From Nocardia amamiensis NBRC 102102 (GTDB lineage: Bacteria > Actinomycetota > Actinomycetes > Mycobacteriales > Mycobacteriaceae), in the NCBI RefSeq assembly GCF_001612745.1, contig NZ_BDBA01000037.1, forward strand, positions 1 to 54,573: a stretch of 54,573 nucleotides of DNA, written 5' to 3'. The notes under the pieces were generated by a model. The model searched no databases, had not been told where the DNA came from, and saw only the letters and a program-made list of their open reading frames with translations. Of the stretch, positions 24,289 through 35,483 are shown piece by piece. Made by a program: the position numbers and the translations under genes. Each line of letters starts with the position of its first letter. Position 1 is the stretch's first letter.

Positions 24289-25973
24289 AATGCGGCGACG
24301 AGCTCGCGCAGCACCGGCAGGCTCACCGATCCCGAACCGAGCACCACGTCGTGGAAAGCCTTGATGTCGAAGTCCGCGCCGAGTCGCTCATGGGCGGCCA
24401 CCCGCTGGCGCCGGATCTCCAACTGGCCCACCTTGTAGCCGACCGCCTGCCCCGGCATGGCGATGTAACGGTCCACCTCCACGGTGATCTCGGCCAGTCC
24501 GACCGGCGCGTTCGCCACCATGAAGTCGATGGCCTGCTGCCTGGTCCAGCCCTTCGCGTGCAGACCGCTGTCGACCACCAGACGGCAGGAGCGCCACGAA
24601 TCCCCCGCCAGCATGCCCAGGCGGCCGAGATCGTCGGAGTACAAACCCATTTCGTCGGCCAGTCGCTCGGTGTAGAGGGCCCAGCCCTCGACAAAAGCGG
24701 TGTTGGCGAAGGACTGACGCTGGAAACGTGGCAGGTGGTCGAGCTCGTTCGCGATGGTGAGCTGAAGGTGATGGCCGGGGATCGCCTCGTGGTAGGCCAC
24801 CGACGCGGTCTCGTAGCGGCCGCGGCCGGTGGGATGGTGCTGGTTGACGAAGTAGGTGCCGGGCCGGGATCCGTCGGCGGCGGGCGGGAAGTAGTAGGCC
24901 GCCGGCGCGTCCGCCGCGAGGAACTCCGGCACCGGCACGATGTCGCAGGATTCCCTGGGCAGCCGCCCGAACCAGTTCCCCATCTCGGCCGTGGCCAGCG
25001 ACAGTGCCCGCCGCGCGTCGAACATGATCTGCTCGGCGTCGTCGTAGCACAGCGCGGGATCGTCGCGCAGCCGGGCGAACACCTCGCCGAGATCCCCGGT
25101 ACCGAACAGCCGTTCGCCCACCGTGGCGTATTCCTCGCGCAGCTTCGCCAGTTCGCTGAGCCCGAGTTCATGGATCTCCTCGGCGCCGAGATCCGGCAGC
25201 GTGGTGTGGTGGCGCAGCAGCCGCTGGTAGATATCGTCGCCGTCGGATCCGAGCCAGCAGAGGCCTGGCTTCTCGTCGGGGCGGCCGGCGGGCAGCAGTT
25301 CGTCGTAGAGCGCGTCCCGGTAGACCTGGAACGCCGGACGGATGACATCCTTTGCCACCTCGGCCAATTCGGCCCGCCACGCGGCCTCGCCCTCCCACCC
25401 GTCCGGTCCGGCGAATGTGACGAACGGGTCGGCGGCGAGATCGGAGTCCAGATAGCCGTCGAGCTGGTTGAGCGAGCGCTCGATGGTGATCCGGGCCGGC
25501 GCGCGCCCGGCGGCCAGACCCGACCGGAACCGTTCCACGGCTTGGCCGAGCATGGTGCCGAACTGCCGGTAGCGCTGGACCAGCGCCAGCGCGTTCTCCG
25601 GGCGCGGCGCGTTGGTCTGTGGCGCAATCATCAACATGCCGGCATGGACGCCGTTCATCTGGTCGGACGCCATCTCCACCGGCCGCCATTCCAAATGCTC
25701 GACCGCGCCGCTCAACTCGGTGCGCAGCAGGCTGCGGGTGATGCGGTCGGACGGGTTCAGCCGGTCGGCGTCGAGCGCGTCCACCGCGCGCAGCAGCTCG
25801 CGCCAGGTCGAGAGCAACCGCTGCTCCGCCTCGGCGGACAGATCCTCGATCCGGTCGTCGAAGCGGCGGTCGCCGAGCAGGGTCGCCTCGCTCGGCGCCG
25901 CCTCGAGTACACAGTCCCAGTACCGCTCGGCCAAGCTCATCAGCTCGTCGTGACCATCCATGGTCACGATCAT
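24285..25973 (-). CDS. DUF885 family protein, metallopeptidase-like
   Basis: A 562-aa mostly helical protein of the DUF885 family. The conserved [11 protein letters not shown] (near residue 375) followed by [17 protein letters not shown] gives the His/Glu set thought to bind a metal, similar in layout to M2/M3-like peptidases. No signal peptide is seen. Activity is not established for this family. I set the start at ATG 25973; GTG 25997 and ATG 25961 are in-frame alternatives, none with a strong ribosome-binding site. The stop overlaps mini-ORF copy 3. It is 39 bases after the transporter ATPase gene. Confidence 0.85.
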   Translation of the reverse strand: MIVTMDGHDELMSLAERYWDCVLEAAPSEATLLGDRRFDDRIEDLSAEAEQRLLSTWRELLRAVDALDADRLNPSDRITRSLLRTELSGAVEHLEWRPVEMASDQMNGVHAGMLMIAPQTNAPRPENALALVQRYRQFGTMLGQAVERFRSGLAAGRAPARITIERSLNQLDGYLDSDLAADPFVTFAGPDGWEGEAAWRAELAEVAKDVIRPAFQVYRDALYDELLPAGRPDEKPGLCWLGSDGDDIYQRLLRHHTTLPDLGAEEIHELGLSELAKLREEYATVGERLFGTGDLGEVFARLRDDPALCYDDAEQIMFDARRALSLATAEMGNWFGRLPRESCDIVPVPEFLAADAPAAYYFPPAADGSRPGTYFVNQHHPTGRGRYETASVAYHEAIPGHHLQLTIANELDHLPRFQRQSFANTAFVEGWALYTERLADEMGLYSDDLGRLGMLAGDSWRSCRLVVDSGLHAKGWTRQQAIDFMVANAPVGLAEITVEVDRYIAMPGQAVGYKVGQLEIRRQRVAAHERLGADFDIKAFHDVVLGSGSVSLPVLRELVAAL

Positions 25974-26012
25974 GCCTCGAGCCGGGCCGCGCGGCACCGG
26001 ACTCGGAATGGT

Positions 26013-27853
<1,841 letters not shown>

Positions 27854-27857
<4 letters not shown>

Positions 27858-29272
27858 CGTCCCGCTCCGATCAGCTCGCGGGCGGCCGGTCTGCGCACCG
27901 CCTGATACACCTGCCTGCCGTAGGTGAGCAGCTTCTGCCGCACCGGGAACAGACCCTGCGGACGCAGAATCATCATCACCACCAACGCGATACCGAAATA
28001 CAGATACTTCAGGTCACCCAGCGATTGCGCGCCGCCCTTGCGGAACAGCAGCACACTGCCGAGCAGCAGCAGCGCCAGCACGCCGCTGACCACCATGCCC
28101 GTGATCACCCCGCGGCGCGGCCACCCGCCGAGCCGGTCGGCCCACAGCCGCCACACGACGATCAGCGCGACGAACACCGCGACGTCGATCGCCAGCAGGA
28201 CGTACCCGGTCGACTCGTTGCTCACCAGGTTCACCGACTGCAGTCGCGCGGGCAGATAGGCGATCACGAACGCGCCGAAGATCACGCCGAGCTTGTTGCC
28301 CTGACCACCGATCACCACCGCGCACAGGAACAGCATCGAGTTGATGATGTTGAATCCGGTCGGGTTGATGAACTGCACCTGTCCGGCGTAGATCGCGCCG
28401 GACATGCCGCCCACCGCGGCGCCGATCATGAACGCCCACAGCTTGAACTTGAACGTCGGCACGCCCATGATCTCGGCCGCGTCCTCGTCCTCGCGGATGG
28501 CCACCCAGGCGCGGCCGACCCGGCTGCGCTCCAGATTGCCGACCATCAGCAGCACGATCACCACAAGCGCCATGCCGAGCCAGTACCAGTAGGTGCCGTA
28601 GCTGGCGCGGTCGAGCAGGTTCGCGGCGTCCGGGTCCCCGGGGTTGCCGCCGGAGAACACGCCCTCCGGCCTGCTCTCGGATTCGCCGACGTGCGGGTAG
28701 GCCACGCCGGACAAACCGAGGCTGCCGTTGGTGATCTCGGTGAGGTTCTCCGCCAGCAGCCGGACGATCTCACCGAAGCCGAGGGTCACGATCGCCAGGT
28801 AGTCACCGCGCAGGCGCAACGTCGGCGAGCCGAGGATCAGGCCCGAGACCGCGGTCACCGCGACCGCGAGCGGCAGGCAGGCCAGCCATGCCCACTTCGG
28901 ATCCAGCCAGCCGCCGTCGGTCTGGTTCCATGGGCTGTTCGGGCTGGTGAGCAGGCCGACGGTATAAGCGCCCACGGCGTAGAACCCGACGTAGCCGAGG
29001 TCGAGCAGGCCCGCCTGCCCGACCACCACGTTGAGGCCGATGGCCAGCAGCGCGTACATCGCCACCTGCGCCATCACCAGGCCGAAGTTGTAGGAGGGGG
29101 TGTTCAGCAGCGGCGGAGGGAACAGCGGCAGCAGCGCCAGCAGGAGGAGGATGGGGACGCCGACGCCCCACTGCGCGGGCCTGCTCAAGCCCTCCCACCA
29201 GGAGCGGATCGCGTCGCCGAGGCCACGCCGCTCGGTGTCCGGCGCGGGCGCCGTCTTGATCGTGTCGGTCAT
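27854..29272 (-). CDS. livM: Branched-chain amino acid ABC permease LivM
   Basis: A 472-aa permease with about ten membrane segments; the family core includes GLNVVVGQAGLLDLGYVGFYAVGAY, LRLRGDYLAIVTLGFGEIVRLL and the EAA-type loop AWVAIREDEDAAEIMGV. It is longer than typical LivM because of an insert around ESESRPEGVFSGGNPGDPDAAN and a hydrophobic C-terminal extension. It pairs with LivH to form the channel. The ATG at 29272 overlaps the livH stop as ATGA. Confidence 0.93.
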
Positions 29273-30306
29273 GCGCGTGCCCTTCCGAGACTCTCGCCGA
29301 GGATGCCGGTCGGGCGAACCATCAGCACAAGAACCAGCACGACGAACGCGACCACATCGCGCCACTCGGTGCCGAACAGGATCTGGCCGTACTGCTCCAC
29401 CACGCCGAGCAGCAGGCCGCCGAGCAGCGCGCCGCGCAGATTGCCGATGCCGCCGAGCACCGCCGCGCTGAACGCCTTGATGCCGAGGATGAATCCGCCG
29501 GAGTAGATGATCCCGTTCGGGATCTTGAGCGTGTACAGCATCGCCGCCGCGCCCGCGAGCACGCCGCCGATGAGGAACGTCAGCATGATGACCCGCTCCC
29601 GCGAGACACCCATCAGGGTCGCGGTGTCGGGGTCCTGGGCCACGGCCCGGATGCCGCGGCCGAACTTGGTCTGATTGATCAGGACCTCGGTGACGATCGC
29701 CAGCACCACCGCGGCGACCACGATGAGCAGCATGATGTTGGTGATGTCCGCGCCGCCGAAACTGAACTGCACGGTCGGCTCGACGAGCCGGATCGCCTGC
29801 TGGGCGTTGGTGCCGCCGAGGTCGGGCCGGATCTTCGGCAGCACGAAGTGCACCAGTTCCTGGAGCACGAACGACATGCCGATCGCGGTGATCAGAAAGG
29901 CCAGCGGTTTGGCGCCCCGCTTACGCAGCGGTCGATACGCGACCCGTTCCAATCCGACGGCCGCGCCGCCGGATACCACCATGCCAACGACCATCGCCAA
30001 CCCCAGATAGACGACGGTGAGCACGACACCTTGGGTGTAGGCATCGGGACTCGCGACGAATCCGAAGATCATCAACCCGATCAATTGCCCGAACAAGCCG
30101 AGCATGAAGATTTCCGAATGGGCGAAATTGATCAGGCGCAATACGCCGTAGACCAACGTATAGCCCACGGCGACCAAGGCATAGATGGCGCCATAGGTCA
30201 CTCCGTCGACGGTCAGTCGCCAGAAACTATCGATCAACCCCTCGTAGTTGAAGTCGATCGAGCTGCCGAGGAGTTGTGCCCCACCGGCCAATGCCGTTGA
30301 TTTCAT
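29269..30306 (-). CDS. livH: Branched-chain amino acid ABC permease LivH
   Basis: A 345-aa permease. GAIYALVAVGYTLVYGVLRLINFAHSEI is the LivH signature and GIRAVAQDPDTATLMGV the loop that contacts the ATPase. About eight membrane segments. The N-terminus (residues 1-30) extends outside the usual core. The ATG at 30306 follows a weak AGGG. It lies 94 bases after the livK stop with a strong hairpin in between, so it is probably expressed at a lower level than livK. Confidence 0.93.
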   Translation of the reverse strand: MKSTALAGGAQLLGSSIDFNYEGLIDSFWRLTVDGVTYGAIYALVAVGYTLVYGVLRLINFAHSEIFMLGLFGQLIGLMIFGFVASPDAYTQGVVLTVVYLGLAMVVGMVVSGGAAVGLERVAYRPLRKRGAKPLAFLITAIGMSFVLQELVHFVLPKIRPDLGGTNAQQAIRLVEPTVQFSFGGADITNIMLLIVVAAVVLAIVTEVLINQTKFGRGIRAVAQDPDTATLMGVSRERVIMLTFLIGGVLAGAAAMLYTLKIPNGIIYSGGFILGIKAFSAAVLGGIGNLRGALLGGLLLGVVEQYGQILFGTEWRDVVAFVVLVLVLMVRPTGILGESLGRARA

Positions 30307-30341
30307 TTATTTCTTGCCCTCATCCATTCGCCCGCGGAACA

Positions 30342-30383
30342 ACGGCACGTACCGGGGTTCGCGTGAACCCCGGTACGTGCCGT
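30342..30383 (-). terminator. 19-bp hairpin between livK and livH
   Basis: A perfect 19-bp stem (ACGGCACGTACCGGGGTTC and its complement) with a GCGT loop. It starts 17 bases after the livK stop on the minus strand and is not followed by a T-tract. It probably acts as an attenuating terminator or an mRNA stabiliser, giving more binding protein than permease. Confidence 0.75.
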
Positions 30384-30400
30384 GCGTCCGAGTCCCAGAG

Positions 30401-31642
30401 CTACTTGACCTCGTACACCCAGATCAGCGCGTTCGACAGCTCACCGTTCGGATTCCACTTGTACTGACGCGCGAGGCCGGCACCGTCGTACGTCCGCACA
30501 TACTCGAGCAGATCCGGGCGGGTCACCTTACCGCTGTCGATGCCCTTGGCCAGGATGGTGGTCAGGTCGTAGGCCTCGACCGAGTAGACGCCGGGCGCCT
30601 GGCCGTTGAGCGCCTGGTAATCCTTGGCGAACTTGTCCGGCGCGGGACCACAGGGGCAGGACAGCTTCGCGCCCTTGGCCGCGCTGCCCGCCTGCGCGAC
30701 GAACTGCGGGTCGTTGGTGCCGTCGGCGGACACGAAGACCGCCTTCACGCCACCGGACTTCAGCTGCTGGGCCAGCGGCGCGGCCTCGGAGTAGTAGCCG
30801 GAGTAGAAGATGGCGTCCGGGTTCGCGCCCGCCACCTTGGTGACCGTCGCGGAGAAGTCCTTGTCGCCCTTCTTGATGCTGGCGGCGCAGGCCGGATCGG
30901 CCACGGCGCCCAGGCCCTCGGTGATCGACTTCGCCAGCCCGGTGCCGTAGTCGGTGTTGTCCTGGATGACGCAGACCTTCTTGTAGCCCGCGGTGTTGAC
31001 CAGGTACTTCGCCACCGACGGGCCCTGCACGTCGTCATTGGCCAGACCGCGGAAGAAGGTGGTCCAGCCGTTTTGGGTCAGCGTCGCGTTGGTCGCCGAG
31101 GAGGTCACCGAGACCAGGCCCGCGTCGCTGAGGATCTTGCCGGTCGCCTTCGTCTCACCGGAGAACGCCGGACCGACCAGGCCGATGATCGACTTGTCGT
31201 TGACGATCTGCGGGATCACCTGGGTGGCCTTCTGCGGGTCACCCTCGGTGTCGAACTGCTTCAGGTCGATCTTGCAGCCTGGGTTGGCCTTGTTGTGCTG
31301 GTCGAGGGCGAGCTTGACGCCGTTGACGATGTTGATGCCGAGCGCGGCGTCCGGACCGGTCAGCGCGCCCGCCATGGCAATGGACGTGCCCGGCGCGCAC
31401 GTCGCCTTGCCGTCGCCCGCGGGATCGGCCGCCGTGGCGGCGTCGGACTTCGGCACCTCCTTGCCCTGCTGGTCGACCTGCAAAACCGGCTGGATGGACA
31501 GGCCACCCGCGCCATTGGCACCCGGGGAATCCGAACCGCTGCTGGTGGACTTTTCGCTACAGCCGGTCAGCACCAGTGCGGCGGCAGCGCCGACGGCCAG
31601 AACACCTCGCGTCGATCGACTGCGCCATGTCGAACTAAGCAC
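30401..31642 (-). CDS. livK: Branched-chain amino acid ABC substrate-binding lipoprotein
   Basis: A 413-aa type 1 periplasmic-binding protein. The signal peptide with lipobox LVLTGCSE puts the lipidated Cys near residue 28. A Ser/Gly/Asp-rich spacer of about 50 residues follows. The receptor domain shows GTSIAMAGALTGPDAALG, GLVGPAFSGET and GYYSEAAPLAQQLK. The substrate by family is Leu/Ile/Val or related compounds such as amides or short-chain acids. The GTG at 31642 has GAGGTG upstream. First gene of the transporter operon. Confidence 0.92.
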   Translation of the reverse strand: MLSSTWRSRSTRGVLAVGAAAALVLTGCSEKSTSSGSDSPGANGAGGLSIQPVLQVDQQGKEVPKSDAATAADPAGDGKATCAPGTSIAMAGALTGPDAALGINIVNGVKLALDQHNKANPGCKIDLKQFDTEGDPQKATQVIPQIVNDKSIIGLVGPAFSGETKATGKILSDAGLVSVTSSATNATLTQNGWTTFFRGLANDDVQGPSVAKYLVNTAGYKKVCVIQDNTDYGTGLAKSITEGLGAVADPACAASIKKGDKDFSATVTKVAGANPDAIFYSGYYSEAAPLAQQLKSGGVKAVFVSADGTNDPQFVAQAGSAAKGAKLSCPCGPAPDKFAKDYQALNGQAPGVYSVEAYDLTTILAKGIDSGKVTRPDLLEYVRTYDGAGLARQYKWNPNGELSNALIWVYEVK

Positions 31643-31832
31643 GATTCACCTCATCTAAGTTCTGTGCTCCCCCGGGCTCGCCGAGGAGGCCGACCACGTC
31701 AGCCCGGTCAGAACATAGCGTCGGTACGTTAGTTCCGCATCACATTCGGATCATGCGCGCAACATTGTGTCGAATTCTTGTTCACGACTGCGTTTCGACA
31801 GCGTAAATTTTCCCGCCGCGCGCGCACCGATG

Positions 31833-32450
31833 TCACTTCGGCGTCAGGTTCTCCAACACGACTTCCGCGACCGCCTTCATGGTCGTGCGCCGGTCCATTG
31901 CCGTGCGCTGAATCCACTTGAACGCCTGCGGCTCCGAAAGGCCCTGAGTCTGCATCAGCACACCCTTGGCGCGCTCGACCAGCTTCCTGGTCTCCAGCCG
32001 ATCGGCCAGGTTCGCCACCTCGCTCTCCAGCGCGGTGATCTCGTGGAAGCGGCTGGCCGCCAATTCGATCGCCGGGACCAGATCCGACTTGGTGAACGGC
32101 TTCACCAGGTAGGCCATCGCACCGGCGTCGCGCGCCCGCTCCACCAGGTCGCGCTGACTGAACGCGGTCAGGATGACCACGGGCGCAACACGTTTCGACG
32201 CGATCTCGGCCGCCGCGTCGATCCCGTCCCGGCGCGGCATCTTCACGTCCATGATGACCAGATCCGGACGGTGCTCGACCGCGAGATCGACCGCCTGCTG
32301 ACCGTCGCCCGCCTCGCCGACCACCTGATAGCCCTCTTCGGTCAGCATCTCGACCAGATCCATGCGAATGAGCGCCTCGTCCTCGGCGACGACGACCCGC
32401 TTCGCCCCGGCGTCCCGCTTGGTGCCGGCGCCCCCAGCTGCTGTGCTCAT
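31833..32450 (-). CDS. pdtaR: ANTAR-domain response regulator
   Basis: A 205-aa antiterminator-type regulator, the same length as M. tuberculosis PdtaR (Rv1626). The receiver domain (about 17-135) has the acidic pair in VVVAEDEALIRMD, the phospho-acceptor Asp68 in VIMDVKMP and a conserved Lys in LVKPFTKSD. The ANTAR RNA-binding domain (about 145-200) is LETRKLVERAKGVLMQTQGL and the following helices. When phosphorylated by PdtaS (not in this window) it binds paired hairpins in target mRNAs and prevents termination. I chose ATG 32450 because GAGGGG lies before it. Confidence 0.93.
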   Translation of the reverse strand: MSTAAGGAGTKRDAGAKRVVVAEDEALIRMDLVEMLTEEGYQVVGEAGDGQQAVDLAVEHRPDLVIMDVKMPRRDGIDAAAEIASKRVAPVVILTAFSQRDLVERARDAGAMAYLVKPFTKSDLVPAIELAASRFHEITALESEVANLADRLETRKLVERAKGVLMQTQGLSEPQAFKWIQRTAMDRRTTMKAVAEVVLENLTPK

Positions 32451-32653
32451 AGGTAGACCCCTCTGGTTCCGATGCCCTGTACCCGACACGCCGAAAATAG
32501 GCCGCGATCGCACGGACGACCACCGCGGGCCATCAGGCTGCCGAGTGATGTAAAGAGTACCTTTCACTTCGGCATAGAACGCATATACCCTGCGCAAACC
32601 ACGCGTTCGCGCCGCAGGGACCAACCCATTCGCTTCCACAGCACCCGACCCGC

Positions 32654-32659
32654 TATAGT
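32654..32659 (+). promoter_or_regulatory. -10 box of tRNA-Leu gene
   Basis: TATAGT lies 13 bases before the mature 5' end of the tRNA. No strong -35 hexamer is visible. Confidence 0.5.
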
Positions 32660-32672
32660 TTCCACCCGGTGC

Positions 32673-32759
32673 GCCGAGTTGGCGGAACTGGCAGACGCGA
32701 CGGTCTCAAAAACCGTTGTCCGAAAGGACGTGTGGGTTCGAGTCCCACACTCGGCACCA
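32673..32759 (+). tRNA. tRNA-Leu (anticodon CAA)
   Basis: 87 bases including an encoded CCA. The acceptor stem GCCGAGT pairs with ACTCGGC. The anticodon arm ACGGT-CTCAAAA-ACCGT gives anticodon CAA for UUG. The long variable arm (TTGTCCGAAAGGACG) is the class II type of tRNA-Leu, and the T-loop is GGGTTCGAGTCCC. Confidence 0.97.
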
Positions 32760-33511
32760 GCCCCAGGGTGACCCCTGTTCGCGGAGAGCGCTCACCGGTG
32801 GGAGCTGGTTGTGTCTTCTGGGGGTGCAACCCCCAGGCCCCGCTCGGCGGGGCTTCGCCCCCCGAACCCCCCATGCGTGTGGTTGCGTTCGGCGGAAAGC
32901 GTCTCGTCTCGGTCGTTGGTGCGATCCAGGGTTGCGGTCAGCAGTCTCAGCCAGCAGCCGAAAGCCGCCATCGTGCTCACGGACAGCGCCCGTTCCGGGG
33001 TAGCTCGTCGTATCCTCGGAGGGTGCAAGGCCCTGGTCCCAAGGTGGTACTTCACCCGTCGGACCTCCCTCACTCCTGGTTTCCGAGCAGACATGTCGAA
33101 GTGGGCGGGAGTCGCCTCCCAGCATTCACCGTCGCCGAGCAGTTCCAGCGACGGCATGCATTCATGCTCATGGGGAGCTCGCCGGGTCGCGGCGTCCCCA
33201 TGCGTGGCACGGGGGCCAGTATTTGCGCGGCGGGCGCGGTTACCCCACCTGGATTGCCGTCAGCACGACATCGACGGAGGGCAAACCCCAAATGCCGCCG
33301 ACAGCAGCCGCCCAACCACATCGGCGCCACCATCGGTTTCGAGCGCAGCGAGACCGAGCATTCCCGGTTCGCGGCCCGGCTCGCGTCCGAGTGGCCGCCG
33401 CGCAAGCGACGAAGTCGCAAGCGGCGGTCGCTCGGACGCGAGCCACAAGGGGGCCGCGAACACCCAGCGCCGCAGGCGCTGGCAAATAGCACAGCGCACC
33501 GGAGGTATGTG
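32760..33511 (+). repeat. Repeat-rich non-coding region with hairpins
   Basis: About 750 bases without a supported gene. Hairpins: CTGGGGGT-gca-ACCCCCAG (32818-32836) directly followed by GCCCCGC-tcg-GCGGGGC (32837-32853); an imperfect inverted repeat of about 93 bases (33368-33460) whose arms share GCTCGCGTCCGAG and TTCGCGGCC and whose tip is GCGAC-gaa-GTCGC; and CCAGCGCC-gca-GGCGCTGG (33464-33482). The first pair lies 60 bases after the tRNA and may terminate it. The elements look like dispersed REP-type repeats. Confidence 0.6.
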
Positions 33512-34024
33512 ATGCGGGTTAACAGGGCCACCGTCGACTTGTCCGGGTATCCGGATCTGGTGGTCATCTATCTCGGCATGCGGGTGCGGCGGCCGAGGGG
33601 AATGCTGCGGCTGCTCGGGCTCGGGCCGAAACTCTATCGGTCACATCAGGATCGGCCGGACGGGCTGCTCCTGCACGAAGACGTCGTCTGGTCGTTGTTC
33701 CCGCCGCACTGGGGCGCGCGGCAGTACTGGCGCGACCTCGACAGCCTCGAAGCATGGACCCGGACCGCGCCGCACCGTGACTGGTGGCAGAAGTTCCTGC
33801 GCGACTCGGGCGGCACCGGGTTCTGGCACGAGGCCTACTTCGCACGCGGCGGCATCGACGCCATGTACGACGACATGGACCCCGCCACCGGGCTCGCGCG
33901 GTTCGCGCCGGTGGTCCCCTCCCGCGGGCGGAGGTTCACCACCCGCGGACGCGTCGAGGACCGACCCGCCAAGTTCGAGCCCGTCGTGCCCGAATCCACT
34001 TACTACGACGGCGAATCCGGGTAG
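33512..34024 (+). CDS. DUF4188 family protein
   Basis: A 170-aa protein. It carries LVVIYLGMRVRRPRGML, then HWGARQYWRDLDSLEAWTRT, HRDWWQKFLRDSGGTGFWHEAYF and a final VVPSRGRRFTTRGR, all matching DUF4188 proteins, which are sometimes annotated as monooxygenase or phenylacetaldoxime dehydratase-like. The fold is a dimeric barrel; no reaction is established. GGAGGT (33501-33506) is 5 bases before the ATG, a strong ribosome-binding site that sets the start. Confidence 0.8.
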   Translation: MRVNRATVDLSGYPDLVVIYLGMRVRRPRGMLRLLGLGPKLYRSHQDRPDGLLLHEDVVWSLFPPHWGARQYWRDLDSLEAWTRTAPHRDWWQKFLRDSGGTGFWHEAYFARGGIDAMYDDMDPATGLARFAPVVPSRGRRFTTRGRVEDRPAKFEPVVPESTYYDGESG

Positions 34025-34257
34025 TCTGCGCAAACGGTCATATCACAAAGCAATCACAATGCAGCGTTTCGCTGCGCCCGCAACGGGGTACACCGAGTGC
34101 GGGGAACCGAACCGCACCACCCGCGGAAGTGACGTACGTCGCAGGCCAGGGTGGGAAAGCGGCGGACTTCGTGTACGGCACGCTACGAGCAGATGAATAT
34201 GTTGTTCCCACACCTGGGACTACTGAATCGGGATGTTCTGGTAGCTTCCGCGCGGAT

Positions 34258-34263
34258 TATCGT
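34258..34263 (+). promoter_or_regulatory. -10 box of leaderless phosphatase gene
   Basis: TATCGT lies 6 bases before the ATG at 34270 and there is no ribosome-binding site in between. Confidence 0.35.
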
Positions 34264-34269
34264 GTTCCT

Positions 34270-34890
34270 ATGCACGTCCTGTTCGTCTGCAACGGCAACG
34301 TTTGCCGGTCGGTAATCGCCGAGCGGCTCACCCGCGCCGTTGCGGCCGAACACGCCATCGGGCACCTCACCACCGAAAGCGCGGGAACCCGTGCGCTGGT
34401 GGGATTTCCGGTCGAACCGCTCGCCGCGCAGACCATCGCGGGGCTCGGCGCCGACCCGGCCAACTTCCGGGCCCGGCGCCTGAAGCCGGAGATGATCGAC
34501 AAAGCCGACTTGGTCCTCACGATGACCGAACAGATCCGCGACCAAGCGATCGAAATGGCCTTCGGCGCCCGTCCGCGCACTTTCACGCTGCTGGAAGCCA
34601 GCCGTATCGCCCACGTCACCGGCGCGCGCACGGTCGCCGAACTGCACTCCGCGCGCAACGATCTCTCGCTGGTCGGCCGGGAGAACATCGCCGACCCGGT
34701 CGGGCTGTCGGCCCAGGCATTCTGCGAGGTCGGCGATCGCATCGCCGACGCGCTCGTGCCGCTGCTGCTGGCACTTGCCCCGCATGAGCAGCCCCGCCCG
34801 CACGACGACGAGCACGCCGGACTGGTGATCCGCCCCGGCGCGTCACGCGCGCCCCTGGCGACCTTCCTCGCGGCTCAGCGCGCGCGATAA
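34270..34890 (+). CDS. Low-molecular-weight protein tyrosine phosphatase family
   Basis: A 206-aa protein, longer than the usual 150-160. The P-loop FVCNGNVCRS gives the catalytic Cys7 and Arg13 (CX5R). The general-acid Asp is in NIADPVGLS. The family core ends near residue 170; the tail (PHEQPRPHDDEHAGL onward) is extra. It could dephosphorylate protein tyrosines or act in arsenate or cell-wall polysaccharide processes; nothing nearby decides. No Shine-Dalgarno precedes the ATG. Confidence 0.88.
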   Translation: MHVLFVCNGNVCRSVIAERLTRAVAAEHAIGHLTTESAGTRALVGFPVEPLAAQTIAGLGADPANFRARRLKPEMIDKADLVLTMTEQIRDQAIEMAFGARPRTFTLLEASRIAHVTGARTVAELHSARNDLSLVGRENIADPVGLSAQAFCEVGDRIADALVPLLLALAPHEQPRPHDDEHAGLVIRPGASRAPLATFLAAQRAR

Positions 34891-35031
34891 CACGGCACCG
34901 GCTCGGGCAACGAATAACCGGCCAACCCGCCTGTCACGATTCGGCTATGTCCATTCCGGGCCTGGACGGTTTACACTCCCGCGGACAACATTCTCCGCCG
35001 TTGCTGCTTCGACACAGGACAGGAATCAGAC

Positions 35032-35457
35032 ATGCCGAAGCGAATTTCGGATGTTTCGCTCCATGTTTATGTGACACCGGAGGCTCTGGAACGCGTCGTC
35101 GAGACCGTGCGCGAGGTGGTGGACGACTATCTCACCGACCGCGACGTATTCGCCTGGCGCTTCACCTTGCCGGTCGATACCGATGACCCAGCCCATGCGG
35201 CCCTGACGAGCCATAGCGCGACCGATCGGCTCGACGGCGCACCGGAAAACCGCCGCACATACGAAATCGCGCTCAGCCTGGTCGGAGCGCCGGACCAGCT
35301 GACCGACGACGACGTGGTCACACTGGAACGGCAACTGCTACGCGGCATCTCCGCACTCGCGCGAGCCGAGCCGGAACGGCAGATCCCGGTCTCGATCCGC
35401 GCCTCGCAGCGCACCGACGTCGATCTCGACATTGATCGCGACCGCGAACTGCTCTAG
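35032..35457 (+). CDS. Hypothetical protein
   Basis: A 141-aa acidic protein. AGGA lies 8 bases before the ATG. The pattern starts with a strand-helix unit (DVSLHVYVTPEALERVVETVREVVDDYL), then strands around FAWRFTLPVDTD and RTYEIALSLVG. No known family or active site is recognised. It converges on tesB, 26 bases away. Confidence 0.6.
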   Translation: MPKRISDVSLHVYVTPEALERVVETVREVVDDYLTDRDVFAWRFTLPVDTDDPAHAALTSHSATDRLDGAPENRRTYEIALSLVGAPDQLTDDDVVTLERQLLRGISALARAEPERQIPVSIRASQRTDVDLDIDRDRELL

Positions 35458-35483
35458 CGCGAGTTCGAAGGCCCAGGCGTAGC

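Noticed and set aside
32515..32575. Imperfect inverted repeat upstream of pdtaR as an ANTAR target
   Set aside because: The arms have mismatches and no paired loops of the AGNCNG-like type were identified.
32669..34024. 451-codon ORF starting before tRNA-Leu
   Set aside because: Runs through the tRNA and the hairpin region; only the part from 33512 has a ribosome-binding site and a known family.
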